From contig NZ_JAQPPK010000038.1 in assembly GCF_029952445.1 (NCBI RefSeq), positions 1 to 36,248 of the forward strand: a DNA stretch of 36,248 nucleotides, given 5' to 3'. This stretch comes from Paenarthrobacter nitroguajacolicus (GTDB lineage: Bacteria > Actinomycetota > Actinomycetes > Actinomycetales > Micrococcaceae). The notes beneath the pieces are model-generated. The model worked only from the letters and a program-made list of their open reading frames with translations. It was not told the DNA's origin and did not search any database. Every line of letters starts with the position of its first letter. Position 1 is the first letter of the stretch. This document shows positions 7,861 through 16,640 of the stretch, in pieces. The position numbers and the translations under genes are program-made.

Positions 7861-8351
7861 CGCGGGTTGTGGAACAGCGCGGACTGTATTTCGACGAACT
7901 TGAAGAAGGCGTGATCTACGCCCACAAGCCGGGCCGCACTGTGACCGAGACGGATAACGTGCTCTTCACCACCCTGACCATGAACACCCAGGCGCTGCAC
8001 TTGGACGCGGCATGGAGTTCCTCGCAACCCTTCGGCCAGCGGCTCATGAACTCCATGTTCACCTTGTCCACAGTGGTGGGGCAGTCGGTGACCCAACTGA
8101 CGCAGGGAACCATCATCGCGCAGTTAGGTCTTAGCGATGTCACGTTCCCGCACCCGCTGTTTCACGGCGATACGCTGTACACGGAAACGGTGATCACCGG
8201 AAAACGGCTGTCCTCCTCCCGTCCCGGACAGGGCGTGGTGACCATGCAGCACACCGGCCGGAACCAGGACGGAACGGTGGTGGCCCTGGCCACGAGAACC
8301 TGCTTGATGTGGACCAAGGAAGCACACGCCGCGACCGTTTCCGACCATTAG
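7857..8351 (+). CDS. MaoC-like hot-dog-fold acyl-CoA hydratase
   Basis: A 164-residue single-domain MaoC-like protein. The hydratase-2 type signature is seen as NTQALHLD, where family members carry Asp or Asn followed by a histidine, then FPHPLFHGDTLYTETVI. It corresponds by context to mycobacterial Rv2499c, described as an itaconyl-CoA hydratase. Here it probably hydrates an unsaturated acyl-CoA such as 3-methylglutaconyl-CoA, itaconyl-CoA or mesaconyl-CoA, giving the hydroxyacyl-CoA cleaved by the next gene product. No crotonase-type LiuC hydratase is present in the operon. The start overlaps scoB as ATGA. Confidence 0.85.
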   Translation: MTRVVEQRGLYFDELEEGVIYAHKPGRTVTETDNVLFTTLTMNTQALHLDAAWSSSQPFGQRLMNSMFTLSTVVGQSVTQLTQGTIIAQLGLSDVTFPHPLFHGDTLYTETVITGKRLSSSRPGQGVVTMQHTGRNQDGTVVALATRTCLMWTKEAHAATVSDH

Positions 8352-8390
8352 TACACCCAGCAGCCAGTACGACCAGCAGCAAGGAACTTC

Positions 8391-9245
8391 ATGCAGCCCC
8401 AGCACGCCGCTCCCTTCACCATGGGCCCGGCCCTCCTCTTTTGCCCAGCCGACCGGCCGGAGCGTTTCGGAAAGGCCGCGGACCGCTCGGACGCCGTCAT
8501 CCTGGACCTGGAAGACGCAGTGGCTCCTGCCGACAAGTCCCGGGCCCGCGAGGCCGTCCTGGCGCAGCTTGGCGCAGAAGGACTGGACCCGTCCCGGACC
8601 ATTGTCCGCGTGAATCCCGTGGGAACGGCCGAATTCGAGCTCGATCTGCAGGCCCTGGAGAAGACGCCATACCGGACCGTCATGTTGGCCAAAGCGGAGA
8701 ACGCCGAGCAGCTGCACGCCCTGGCTGGGTACAGTGTCATCGCCCTGTGCGAAACGGCGGCCGGCATCGTGAACGCCTCCGCCGTTGCTGCCGAACCCAA
8801 CGTGGTGGGGATGATGTGGGGTGCGGAGGACCTGCTGGCATCCTTGGGCGGGCTCTCCAGCAGGAACGACGACGGCGGCTACCGTGCGGTTGCCCTGCAC
8901 GCCCGGTCCACCGTGCTGCTGGCCGCGAAAGCCGCGGGCAAGGAAGCCATCGACTCGGTGTACGTGAATATCCCCGACCTCGATGGCCTGTTGGCTGAGT
9001 CCGTGGATGCCGTGGCCAGTGGCTTCGGAGCCAAGGCGTGCATCCACCCGAACCAGGTTGCCGTGGTCCGGGAGGCCTACGCGCCTGCGCCGGAGGACGT
9101 TGCCTTGGCTACAGAACTTCTGGAAGCGGCGGCATCGGCCGGCACAGGAGTGTTCCAGTTCAAGGGCAAGATGATCGATGGCCCCATCTTGAAACACGCG
9201 GAAGCCACGTTGCGCCGTGCAAACCACCCGCGAGTTGGCAGTTAA
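8391..9245 (+). CDS. CitE-like / HpcH-HpaI family hydroxyacyl-CoA lyase
   Basis: A 284-residue TIM-barrel lyase of the citrate lyase beta family, lacking any citrate lyase alpha or gamma partners nearby. ILDLEDAVAP, the arginine-bearing RVNP segment, Glu121 in LCETAAGI and Asp147 in WGAEDLL fit the substrate and Mg2+ sites of the family. The mycobacterial counterpart Rv2498c is reported as a bifunctional beta-hydroxyacyl-CoA lyase for leucine and itaconate breakdown. By analogy it would cleave hydroxymethylglutaryl-CoA to acetoacetate and acetyl-CoA, replacing a classical HMG-CoA lyase. A Shine-Dalgarno-like AAGGAA precedes the ATG. Its stop codon lies inside a long hairpin. Confidence 0.87.
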   Translation: MQPQHAAPFTMGPALLFCPADRPERFGKAADRSDAVILDLEDAVAPADKSRAREAVLAQLGAEGLDPSRTIVRVNPVGTAEFELDLQALEKTPYRTVMLAKAENAEQLHALAGYSVIALCETAAGIVNASAVAAEPNVVGMMWGAEDLLASLGGLSSRNDDGGYRAVALHARSTVLLAAKAAGKEAIDSVYVNIPDLDGLLAESVDAVASGFGAKACIHPNQVAVVREAYAPAPEDVALATELLEAAASAGTGVFQFKGKMIDGPILKHAEATLRRANHPRVGS

Positions 9246-9283
9246 TGCCAATGTTTCCCCAAAACATTGTCACTAACTGCCAA
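9235..9283. terminator. Long hairpin between convergent genes, putative bidirectional terminator
   Basis: A 22-bp stem with two mismatches: 9235-9256 pairs with 9262-9283 around the five-base loop CCCCA. It lies between the converging lyase and Gfo/Idh genes and includes the TAA of the former. There is no strong U-tract; short T and A runs flank the loop on either strand. A related palindrome lies at 25227-25274, also between convergent genes. Termination in both directions is the likeliest role, unproven. Confidence 0.6.
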
Positions 9284-9303
9284 GTCGGTGCGGGGCTGAA
9301 GCG

Positions 9304-10425
9304 TTAGGCGTGGACCGCCGTCGAGAGTTCCGTGAGTTCCACCGAGGCGGGCCGCGCGGTTGTGCTCTTGATGGCTACTGCTTGTCCGCTCTTGGCCGAC
9401 GCCAGCACTGATTCCATGATCTCAAGGGCATGGAAGGCCAACTGGCCACCGGCCCGTGGTTCCTGTCCCTCAGGGGTAGCTGCTAGATCTGCGATGCCGA
9501 AGCCGCGACCGGAGTCCTTGTAGCCTGCCGAAACCGGGAGGGTCTCCCAATCTTCTGCGCCCAGGGCGAAGAGCTGCACATCCCCGTCAAAGTGATTGGG
9601 ATCCGGGACGATCAAGGATCCCTTTTCGCCGTGGATCTCGATATTGGGACTCTTGGTCTTCACGGCATCGAAACTCATGAAGAGCGTCGAAAGCGCTCCG
9701 GAGGCATGGACCAGGACACCGGTAACGTGCGAGTCGATGTCCACCGGGACTTTCTGGCCCTCCCGCGGTCCTGAACCGATGGTCCGTTCGCTGCGGGTAT
9801 GGCTTGCAGCGCCAATAACGGACACCACGGGTCCCAACAACGTGACAAGCGCAGACACATAGTAGGGGCCCATATCCAGGAGTGGCCCACCGCCGGGCTG
9901 GTAGTAGAAGTCGGGGTTCGGGTGCCAGCGCTCATGGCCTGGAGTAGCCATGGTGGCCGTGGCCGAAACCGGGGCACCGATTAGTCCGTCGTCGATCGCT
10001 TTCCTGGCAGTTTGGATGCCTGTTCCCAGGACAGTGTCCGGTGCGCAACCAACCAGTACTCCGGCGGCGGACGCTGCTTCAAGCACCTCCTTGGCTTCGG
10101 CGGTAGTGGCCGCGAGGGGCTTTTCGCCGTACACGGATTTGCCGGCGGCGATTGCCTTCAGCGCGATGTCGGCGTGCGCGGCCGGGATGGTCAGGTTCAG
10201 GACCAGCTCGACGTCGTCGGCTGCCAGGAGCCCATCAACGCTGAGTGCACGGACGCCCTCATAGGAGTCGGCAACCGCTTGTGCCCGTGCGGGATCGAGG
10301 TCTGCAACGGCCACCAGGTTCACCGAGTCCAGCCGGCGGAAGTTCGCCAGGTACTGGGCGATGATGGCACCGCAACCGATGATTCCAACGTTCAGTTGCT
10401 TGGCCGGGGTCAGCGGGATGCCCAC
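9304..10425 (-). CDS. Gfo/Idh/MocA-family NAD(P)-dependent oxidoreductase
   Basis: A 373-residue two-domain sugar oxidoreductase: an N-terminal Rossmann fold beginning VGIIGCGAIIAQYL with the catalytic-lysine motif GEKPLAAT, then the alpha/beta substrate domain. It is the last gene of the minus-strand sugar operon. The GTG start at 10425 overlaps the end of the ThuA-like gene by 16 bases and has AAGGGG upstream. It is comparable in arrangement to the thuA-thuB pair of rhizobial trehalose clusters, where ThuB is of this family; oxidation of a sugar or glycoside at C3 is the inferred reaction. Substrate unknown. Confidence 0.88.
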   Translation of the reverse strand: MGIPLTPAKQLNVGIIGCGAIIAQYLANFRRLDSVNLVAVADLDPARAQAVADSYEGVRALSVDGLLAADDVELVLNLTIPAAHADIALKAIAAGKSVYGEKPLAATTAEAKEVLEAASAAGVLVGCAPDTVLGTGIQTARKAIDDGLIGAPVSATATMATPGHERWHPNPDFYYQPGGGPLLDMGPYYVSALVTLLGPVVSVIGAASHTRSERTIGSGPREGQKVPVDIDSHVTGVLVHASGALSTLFMSFDAVKTKSPNIEIHGEKGSLIVPDPNHFDGDVQLFALGAEDWETLPVSAGYKDSGRGFGIADLAATPEGQEPRAGGQLAFHALEIMESVLASAKSGQAVAIKSTTARPASVELTELSTAVHA

Positions 10426-11111
10426 AGCATGCCCCTTTCAATGATGGTGCGTACGTTGTTGTCCTGAAGGATTTCCACCCGGTGGCCCGGAGTGCAGACA
10501 AAGATTTTGCCCTGGCCCCATTGCCGTGTCCAGATGGCCGGAGAGGTGACTTCCCGGTTCCACGGATCCCACTCCCGCACTTTTTGGGTAGTGGTGGCCA
10601 GGACATCAATGTAGTCGTCGCTCAGGACCCAGTACTGCTCCGTGACAAGGTCAAAGTCGCCAATTCCCTGGGTGATGGGATGTTCGGCCGCCGCGGGCAG
10701 CATGTTCACTGTGTAGGGAACGTAATTGTCCGATTGCTCGCCGATCTGCTCGTCCACGTGCTTGCCCGGGTGGCAGGCAAACTGGCCACCGATGAGGTGG
10801 AGGTAGTCGGAGTTGTTCCGGTAGGAATCCGCGATGCCGCCGTGCCAGCCCGCCAGCCCGGTGCCGTTTTCGACGGCGGTCCGCAGCCCTTGGAACTCGT
10901 CCTTTTCAATGGTGGACATCGTCATGCACTGCACGATCAGGTCCACCCCGGCCATGTAGTCGGCGTCGGCGTAGATCTTGGGTGACTCTTCGACGCGGAC
11001 GTCGTAGCCGTTATCCCTCAAATAGGGGAGGAAAAGCTCGGTGGCCTCAACTGGCTGGTGTCCATCCCAGCCGCCGCGGACCACCAACGCGGTCTTGTTA
11101 TTGCTTGTCAT
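10410..11111 (-). CDS. ThuA-like trehalose-utilization domain protein
   Basis: A 233-residue protein with the ThuA/class I glutamine amidotransferase-like fold. The start TALVVRGGWDGHQPVEATELF, the segment GTGLAGWHGGIADSYR and the C-terminal GQGKIFVCTPGHRVEIL are typical of ThuA-like proteins. The classical catalytic cysteine of amidotransferases is not evident at the Gly-Trp-His turn. ATG at 11111 follows GAAGGA. In rhizobia ThuA works with ThuB in oxidised disaccharide metabolism; the adjacent Gfo/Idh gene supports a similar role here. The exact reaction remains undefined for most of the family. Confidence 0.85.
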   Translation of the reverse strand: MTSNNKTALVVRGGWDGHQPVEATELFLPYLRDNGYDVRVEESPKIYADADYMAGVDLIVQCMTMSTIEKDEFQGLRTAVENGTGLAGWHGGIADSYRNNSDYLHLIGGQFACHPGKHVDEQIGEQSDNYVPYTVNMLPAAAEHPITQGIGDFDLVTEQYWVLSDDYIDVLATTTQKVREWDPWNREVTSPAIWTRQWGQGKIFVCTPGHRVEILQDNNVRTIIERGMLWASR

Positions 11112-11160
11112 GGTTTCCTTCGTATCGGGGCGTGTTCGTTGGAGTCAGGGTTCAGGGCGT

Positions 11161-12165
11161 TCAGCGTGTTGCGAAGGCCGCATCAAAGGCAGCTGCCGGG
11201 GGCCTGATGGCTGCCAGTTCGCGGACCATCCGGAGCGCCTGGGGAGCGCCGACCATACGATCCATGCCTGCGTCCTCCCATTCGATGCTGGTTGGTCCTT
11301 CATAACCAATGGCGTTCAGGGTGCGGAAAATCGGCTCCCAATTCACGTCGCCATGGCCTGCGGTGACGAAGTCCCATCCGCGGCGGGGATCTGCCCACGG
11401 CAGGTGTGAGCCAAGGCGTCCGTTGCGTCCGTTGAGTTGCCGGACGGATTCCTTGACGTGGACGTGGAAGATCTTGTCGGCAAAGTCCTGCAGGAACATC
11501 ACGGGATCCAGGTCCTGCCAGATGAAATGGGACGGGTCGAAGTTCAGGCCGAAGCTCTCCCTGGGCCCTATCGCTTCCAGTGTCCGCTTGGCCGTCCAGT
11601 AGTCGTAGGCGATTTCCGACGGATGGACTTCCAAAGCGAAGCGGACGCCCACTTCATCAAAGACATCGAGGATCGGATTCCATCGGTCCGCAAAGTCCTG
11701 GTAGCCGCGCTCGATCATGGCGTCGGAGGCCGGCGGGAACATTGCCACACACTTCCAGATGGACGAACCAGTGAAGCCCGTGACCGTCTTGACGCCCAGC
11801 CGGGCCGCGGCGCGGGCCGTGGTTTTCATGGCCTCCGCGGCCCGTTGGCGCACCCCCTCCGGCTCACCATCGCCCCACACCGCCGGTGAAAGGATGTCCC
11901 TGTGACGCTCATCGATGGGGTCATCGCACACAGCCTGCCCCGTGAGGTGGTTGGCAATGGCATGGACGGAGAGCTGATGCTTCTCGAGGATGTCCAGCTT
12001 GCCCTGCAGATAGGAGTCATCCTCGACCACTCGCTGGGGATCCAGATGATCACCCCAACAGGCGATCTCCAGGCCGTCAAAGCCCCACTCGCCGGCGAGC
12101 CGCGCCACTTCTTCGAAAGGCAGGTCAGCCCACTGGCCGGTGAAAAGCGTGATGGGTCGGCTCAT
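11161..12165 (-). CDS. Sugar phosphate isomerase/epimerase family TIM-barrel enzyme
   Basis: A 334-residue AP-endonuclease-2/xylose isomerase-like TIM barrel. Metal-ligand segments are visible in order: FALEVHPSEIAYD, GLNFDPSHFIWQ, HVHVKES and SIEWEDAGMD. Members act on free or phosphorylated sugars, inosose or 3-keto-glycosides, so with two Gfo/Idh dehydrogenases next to it a keto-sugar epimerase, dehydratase or lyase role is plausible. The ATG at 12165 overlaps the stop of the preceding dehydrogenase as ATGA, and AAGGAA provides the Shine-Dalgarno. A 49-base gap separates it from the ThuA-like gene. Confidence 0.87.
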   Translation of the reverse strand: MSRPITLFTGQWADLPFEEVARLAGEWGFDGLEIACWGDHLDPQRVVEDDSYLQGKLDILEKHQLSVHAIANHLTGQAVCDDPIDERHRDILSPAVWGDGEPEGVRQRAAEAMKTTARAAARLGVKTVTGFTGSSIWKCVAMFPPASDAMIERGYQDFADRWNPILDVFDEVGVRFALEVHPSEIAYDYWTAKRTLEAIGPRESFGLNFDPSHFIWQDLDPVMFLQDFADKIFHVHVKESVRQLNGRNGRLGSHLPWADPRRGWDFVTAGHGDVNWEPIFRTLNAIGYEGPTSIEWEDAGMDRMVGAPQALRMVRELAAIRPPAAAFDAAFATR

Positions 12166-13373
12166 GATGGTTCCTTATCGACGTTCTGCCACTGGCTTTG
12201 GTTCCCGGCGCTGGCCTCTACGGCGGCCAGGACCTTTTGCACCTGCAAAGCATCGGCGAACGACGGCGAGGGCTGCTCGCCTGCGCCGATGGCATTTACG
12301 AGGTCCACTGCCTGATGGGTGAATCCGTGTTCATAGCCAAGTCCATGCCCGGTGGGCCACCAATTGGCTGTGTAGGGGTGGGAGGGCTCCGTGACCATGA
12401 TTTTCCGGAAGCCCGCGTCCGGTTCCAGCGCGGAATCGTAGAACTGAAGCGAGTTCATGTCCTCGAAATCGAATGCCAAGGAACCCTTGGTGCCGTTGAC
12501 CTCCAAGCGCATCGCGTTCTTGCGTCCCAAGGCAAATCGGGTGGCTTCGAAAATGCCGATCGGGCCGGCGTCAGCGCCGCCGTCGGGCCTGGCCTCAAAC
12601 CGTGCGGTGAACAGCGCGGCGTCGTCCACGGTTACGGGGCCGCGGGGTCCATCGGAACCGCCGTGGCCCCCCAACCCCACGAAGTCGCCGCCCACCGGGC
12701 GTTCCTTCACGAACGTTTCCAGCAGGGCCGAGACTCCGGTGATGTTGAGTCCGGTGATCCACTGGGCGGCGTCGATGCTGTGCGCACCGATGTCGCCCAG
12801 TGAACCGGAACCGGACTTGGCTTTATCCAGACGCCAGGTCAGGGGCGCATCCGCATCGCTGAGCCAGTCCTGGAGGTACTGGGCGCGGACGTGGCGGATT
12901 TCGCCCAGCCGGCCGTCCTCCACCATTCGTTTTGCCAGTGCCAAAGCCGGGGTGCGGCGGTAGCTGAAGCCGCACATCGACAGGACTCCGCGTTCGGCCG
13001 CGGCCTGGGCAACGGCTGTCATCTTCGCTGCTTCCTCCACCGAGTTCGCCAGCGGCTTTTCACACAGGACGTGCTTTCCCGCTTCAAGGGCCGCGATGGC
13101 GATCTCGGCGTGGGTGTTGCCTGGCGTGCAGATGTCGATCAGGTCGATATCGTCACGCTCGATCAGCCGCCGCCAGTCCGTTTCGGTCGATGCCCAGCCG
13201 TACTTGGCAGCCGCCGCCTGGACACTTTCCGGGTTCCTGCCGGCCACGGCCGTGAGTTCAGGCGTCCGTGGCAGGTCGAAGAAGCGTGGCGCTGTACGCC
13301 AGGCGTGGGAGTGCGCGGCGCCCATGAAGGCGTAGCCCACCATCCCCACCCGAAGTGGTTGTGCGTTGGTCAC
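12162..13373 (-). CDS. Gfo/Idh/MocA-family NAD(P)-dependent oxidoreductase
   Basis: A 403-residue member, longer than the one at 9304-10425 and clearly distinct in sequence. The Rossmann loop reads GMVGYAFMGAAHSHAW, and the catalytic-lysine motif is CEKPLANS. A C-terminal segment with WPTGHGLGYEHGFTHQAVDL is typical of MviM-like sugar dehydrogenases. GTG at 13373 has AAAGGA nine bases upstream. It follows the second permease by 30 bases and overlaps the isomerase gene. I infer that it oxidises the imported sugar or a derivative, forming a redox module with the second Gfo/Idh enzyme and the isomerase. Confidence 0.88.
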   Translation of the reverse strand: MTNAQPLRVGMVGYAFMGAAHSHAWRTAPRFFDLPRTPELTAVAGRNPESVQAAAAKYGWASTETDWRRLIERDDIDLIDICTPGNTHAEIAIAALEAGKHVLCEKPLANSVEEAAKMTAVAQAAAERGVLSMCGFSYRRTPALALAKRMVEDGRLGEIRHVRAQYLQDWLSDADAPLTWRLDKAKSGSGSLGDIGAHSIDAAQWITGLNITGVSALLETFVKERPVGGDFVGLGGHGGSDGPRGPVTVDDAALFTARFEARPDGGADAGPIGIFEATRFALGRKNAMRLEVNGTKGSLAFDFEDMNSLQFYDSALEPDAGFRKIMVTEPSHPYTANWWPTGHGLGYEHGFTHQAVDLVNAIGAGEQPSPSFADALQVQKVLAAVEASAGNQSQWQNVDKEPS

Positions 13374-13403
13374 AGGAGAGTCCTTTCTGCTGGTGGTAAC
13401 CAG

Positions 13404-14309
13404 TTACTTGCTGAAACCGGCGGTCAGGCCGCTCACCAGTTGGCGACGTCCAAGGACGTAGATCACCAGGATGGGAAGCGTGCTCAGGACGACCGAAGCA
13501 AGGACGGCCGGAATATTGACGCTGAACTCACCTTGGAAGGTCCACAATCCCAGGGGCAGGACGCGCAGGCCAGGGCTTTGGGTGAGCACCAGCGGGAGCA
13601 GGAACCCGTTCCAGACGTGCAGGCCGTTGTAGATCGCCACGGTGACGATCGCGGGCTTGGTCAGCGGAAGGGCCAAACGCCACATGGTCTGCCACTCACT
13701 GCAACCGTCCAGGCGCATCGATTCGAAGAGCTCGTTGGGGACGTCGCGGATGAAGTTGGACAGGATCAGGACCGTCAGCGGTATGGCGAACGCTATGGAC
13801 GGAAGCATGATGGCCAGGAGGCTGTCGTAGAGATTCAGGCGGATGATCATCAGGTAGATGGGGATGATGGTGGCCTGAAGGGGTATTGCCAGTCCCATGA
13901 GGAACACGCCGTTGACGAACTTCAAGTACCTGCCGTGACCGCGGACGATTGCGAAGGCAGCCATGAAGGCAATCAGGACCGTGGGGATGACGGACCCCAG
14001 CGTGACGATGACGCTGTTCATGAAGTAGGTGGAGAAGTTGGATTCAAGAACCAACTGGTAGTTCTCCAGGGTCGGAGATGTTGGCAGGGCCATCGGATTT
14101 TGTCCGAAGTAGCCTTCGGAGGTCTTCAGACTGGTGATGACGATGTAGTAGACCGGAATGATGATGACGGCGAGCCAGATCCAGCCGCCGAGGCCGCCGG
14201 GGATGTTGAGCCGCCTGATCCGTGTGCCAAGGCTTTGTTTGGCCTTGATCGATGATGTCGCAGAAGCGGGTGTCCCGGGTTTTGAATCACTCTTGAGGAC
14301 AGTACTCAC
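13404..14309 (-). CDS. Carbohydrate ABC transporter permease, MalG type
   Basis: A 301-residue membrane protein of the CUT1 sugar importer class with about six transmembrane helices. The ATPase-docking EAA loop appears as SMRLDGCSEWQTMWRLALPL. GTG at 14309 is chosen because it lies one base after the stop of the first permease and has GGAAGG eight bases upstream inside that gene. A longer open frame extends to 14498, but only as a shadow of the first permease. It forms the pore with the 14311-15240 product. No ATPase gene is present, so a shared MsiK-like ATPase elsewhere is inferred. Confidence 0.92.
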   Translation of the reverse strand: MSTVLKSDSKPGTPASATSSIKAKQSLGTRIRRLNIPGGLGGWIWLAVIIIPVYYIVITSLKTSEGYFGQNPMALPTSPTLENYQLVLESNFSTYFMNSVIVTLGSVIPTVLIAFMAAFAIVRGHGRYLKFVNGVFLMGLAIPLQATIIPIYLMIIRLNLYDSLLAIMLPSIAFAIPLTVLILSNFIRDVPNELFESMRLDGCSEWQTMWRLALPLTKPAIVTVAIYNGLHVWNGFLLPLVLTQSPGLRVLPLGLWTFQGEFSVNIPAVLASVVLSTLPILVIYVLGRRQLVSGLTAGFSK

Positions 14310-14310
14310 G

Positions 14311-15240
14311 TTACATACCTTCCAATTGGCTGCCCTGTTGGTCCTTGCCACCAAGGCGTTGGAGGAACAAGGCCAGCGCCAGGCCAATGACGACGAGGAT
14401 GACTGCGATGACGCTTGCAGGTCCCATGAGGTTGGCCCGGAAGCCACGCAAGTACATGTCGAGCGCCAGGATCCGGGTGGAGTTGCCCGGTCCGCCACCT
14501 GTGAGGACGAAGATGAGGTCGAAGTACGTCAGGGATCCAACAACCATCAGGGTTGATGAGGTGATGATGGTGTACTTCAACTGGGGGAGGGTGATGTGGA
14601 AGAACTGCTTAATGGTTCCCGCACCATCGATCTGGGCCGCTTCGTAGAGCGACTTGGGGATCTGCCGCACACCACCTTGGTAGATGAGGGTGTGGAAGGG
14701 CACGAACTGCCAGGCGATGACGAAGATGATCAAACCAAGGGCAAGTTGGGGGACACCCAACCAGTCCTGGGCAAGGAACGGTAGCCCAAGGCCCATCGCC
14801 AGGCCGAAGTTCGGGTCCAGTAGGGCTTTGTAGGCGATGGCGACTGCGGCTGAGGAGAGCAGCAGCGGCAGGAAGTACAGCACCGCCAACGCGGCCCTGT
14901 AGCGCTGGGTTCCGGCTGTAAAGACGCCCAGCAAAAGACTGATCGGTGTCTGCACGAGCCACGAAACAATCATGATCATGAAAGTCAGGCCCAGGGAGTT
15001 GTAAAGCTCCGGGTCGGACAATACCGACGTCCAGTTCTCCATACCGGCCACTCCGATGGCGCCGATGCCGTCCCAATTGGCAAAGCTCAGGGCCAAAACG
15101 CCGATCAGGGGCAAGACGGCGAAGACGACGAAGAAGAACAAAGCCGGAAGCGTCAGCCAGGGAAGCGCGGATTTCTGCTTAACGGATTCCCGGAGCTTCT
15201 GGGGGGCCGGGACAGCCCTGTGTGAGGTAGCCGAACTCAT
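14311..15240 (-). CDS. Carbohydrate ABC transporter permease, MalF type
   Basis: A 309-residue inner-membrane permease with a short basic N-terminus, about six transmembrane helices and the EAA loop YEAAQIDGAGTIKQFFHITL. The C-terminal VLTGGGPGNSTRIL segment is characteristic of MalF/UgpA-like subunits. The ATG at 15240 overlaps the stop of the solute-binding protein gene as ATGA, and the MalG-type partner follows after one base. Together they import a sugar delivered by the lipoprotein. The specificity cannot be read from sequence. Confidence 0.93.
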   Translation of the reverse strand: MSSATSHRAVPAPQKLRESVKQKSALPWLTLPALFFFVVFAVLPLIGVLALSFANWDGIGAIGVAGMENWTSVLSDPELYNSLGLTFMIMIVSWLVQTPISLLLGVFTAGTQRYRAALAVLYFLPLLLSSAAVAIAYKALLDPNFGLAMGLGLPFLAQDWLGVPQLALGLIIFVIAWQFVPFHTLIYQGGVRQIPKSLYEAAQIDGAGTIKQFFHITLPQLKYTIITSSTLMVVGSLTYFDLIFVLTGGGPGNSTRILALDMYLRGFRANLMGPASVIAVILVVIGLALALFLQRLGGKDQQGSQLEGM

Positions 15241-16562
15241 TTGCCCAGGGTGGCATTCATGTTCTCAGCGAATTGCTGCGGGGTGATCGACTTGAGGAAG
15301 AGCTGGTCAATGTTGTTCAGCAGGGCTTCGGCAGCGGTGGGGCTCAATGCCTGGTCCCAGGACTGCTGGAAGTTGGGGGCGTCCTTGCCCAGGGCATAGA
15401 CGAAGTTCAGGAAGTCCTTGTCAGGGGAGGAGTCAAGCTTGCTTTCAATACCGGTGACGATCGGAACGGAACCGGAGTTGATATATGCGTCAATGACGGT
15501 GTCCGTCATGATGCCGTCCTTGAAGAACTTCTTGGCCGAGTCCTTTTCCTTGTCCGTGGCCTTGGCCGAGATGGACATGTACTGGGCCGGGTTGCCCACG
15601 CCGTTCTTCGGATCGCCCTTGCCGCCGGCAACGGTGGGGAAGTTGGCGAAACCGAGCTTTCCGTTCTGGACGAAGTTCTGTCCGTCCTTCTTCATGGCGC
15701 CGTAGGTCCAGGAGCCCTGGAGCATCATGGCCGCCTTGCCGGTGAAGAGGAGGGCCTGGTCTGCCTTTGAGTCCGCCGTGATGGAGGAGAAGCCCTTGAT
15801 GAAGCCGTCCGCGGATACCAGTTCCTGGATCTTGGTACCCGTTTCGATCACAGCCGGATCCATCCAGGCATTGGGCTTGCCGTCGAAAATCGCCTGGAAG
15901 ACTTCAGGGCCACCGATGCGGTCCAGCAGGTATTCCAGCCACATCATGGAGGTCCAACGGGACTGTCCGCCCAAGGACAAGGGGGCTACGCCCATGTCGT
16001 TGAAGGTTTTGACCAAGGACATGAGGTCGTCCCAGGTCTTGGGCGGCTGGACGCCGGCTTTGTCGAACAGTTCCTTGTTGTAGAACAAGACAATCGGGGC
16101 CACGTACTGGTTGGGAAGGGCGTAGATCTTGCCGTCAACCGTTGCCGCTCCGAAGGAGGACGGGAAGAACTTGTTCTTGAGGTCCGGGTTGGAATCGAAC
16201 CAGCTGGTGAGGTCTTCAACCTGCCCGGCGTCCGCGTAGGTTTTCAGGCCACCGCCACCCCAGCCGTAGATGATGGTGGGAGCCTGGCCGGCGCCGATGG
16301 CGGTCTTGATCTTGGTCTTGTAGGCATCGTTCTGGAAGTACGTTACGGCGATCTTGTTATCCGGATTAGCCGATCCGAATGCATCCACGGCCTTCTGCAT
16401 GGTGGTTTGGTTGGGCTCACCCGTGAGGAACCACATGCTGGCTCCTCCTCCGCTCGCACTGCCTGGACCGGACGTGCCGCAGGCGCTCGTGGCCATGACG
16501 GCGAAGGGAGTTACAGCCGCGAGGGCCAGGAAAGAACGCCGGGATGATTGGAACTGCTTCAT
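15237..16562 (-). CDS. Sugar ABC transporter solute-binding lipoprotein (family 1)
   Basis: An extracytoplasmic sugar-binding lipoprotein of 441 residues. The N-terminus has a twin-arginine-like SRRSFLALAA followed by a lipobox ending in Cys28 (MATSAC), so Tat export with lipid anchoring is possible. The mature part has family-1 binding protein segments such as APTIIYGWGGGGLKTYAD and GKIYALPNQYVAPIVLFYNK. An upstream in-frame ATG at 16595 exists, but the ATG at 16562 has GGAG with proper spacing and gives a normal signal peptide. It is the first gene of the minus-strand operon, with a LacI-type operator upstream. Confidence 0.92.
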   Translation of the reverse strand: MKQFQSSRRSFLALAAVTPFAVMATSACGTSGPGSASGGGASMWFLTGEPNQTTMQKAVDAFGSANPDNKIAVTYFQNDAYKTKIKTAIGAGQAPTIIYGWGGGGLKTYADAGQVEDLTSWFDSNPDLKNKFFPSSFGAATVDGKIYALPNQYVAPIVLFYNKELFDKAGVQPPKTWDDLMSLVKTFNDMGVAPLSLGGQSRWTSMMWLEYLLDRIGGPEVFQAIFDGKPNAWMDPAVIETGTKIQELVSADGFIKGFSSITADSKADQALLFTGKAAMMLQGSWTYGAMKKDGQNFVQNGKLGFANFPTVAGGKGDPKNGVGNPAQYMSISAKATDKEKDSAKKFFKDGIMTDTVIDAYINSGSVPIVTGIESKLDSSPDKDFLNFVYALGKDAPNFQQSWDQALSPTAAEALLNNIDQLFLKSITPQQFAENMNATLGK

Positions 16563-16640
16563 TGCTTCTCCAGGGGTAGTCGCATCGCTGAGCAAGCCTT
16601 ATCGCTTACTGCCGAAAAGAGTGCCTGGCTCCGAAATTTA

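Noticed and set aside
12891..14255. 454-codon plus-strand open frame antisense to the Gfo/Idh and permease genes
   Set aside because: A GC-driven shadow frame rich in Asp, Gln, His and Arg, with no start signal; the opposite strand carries clear protein families.
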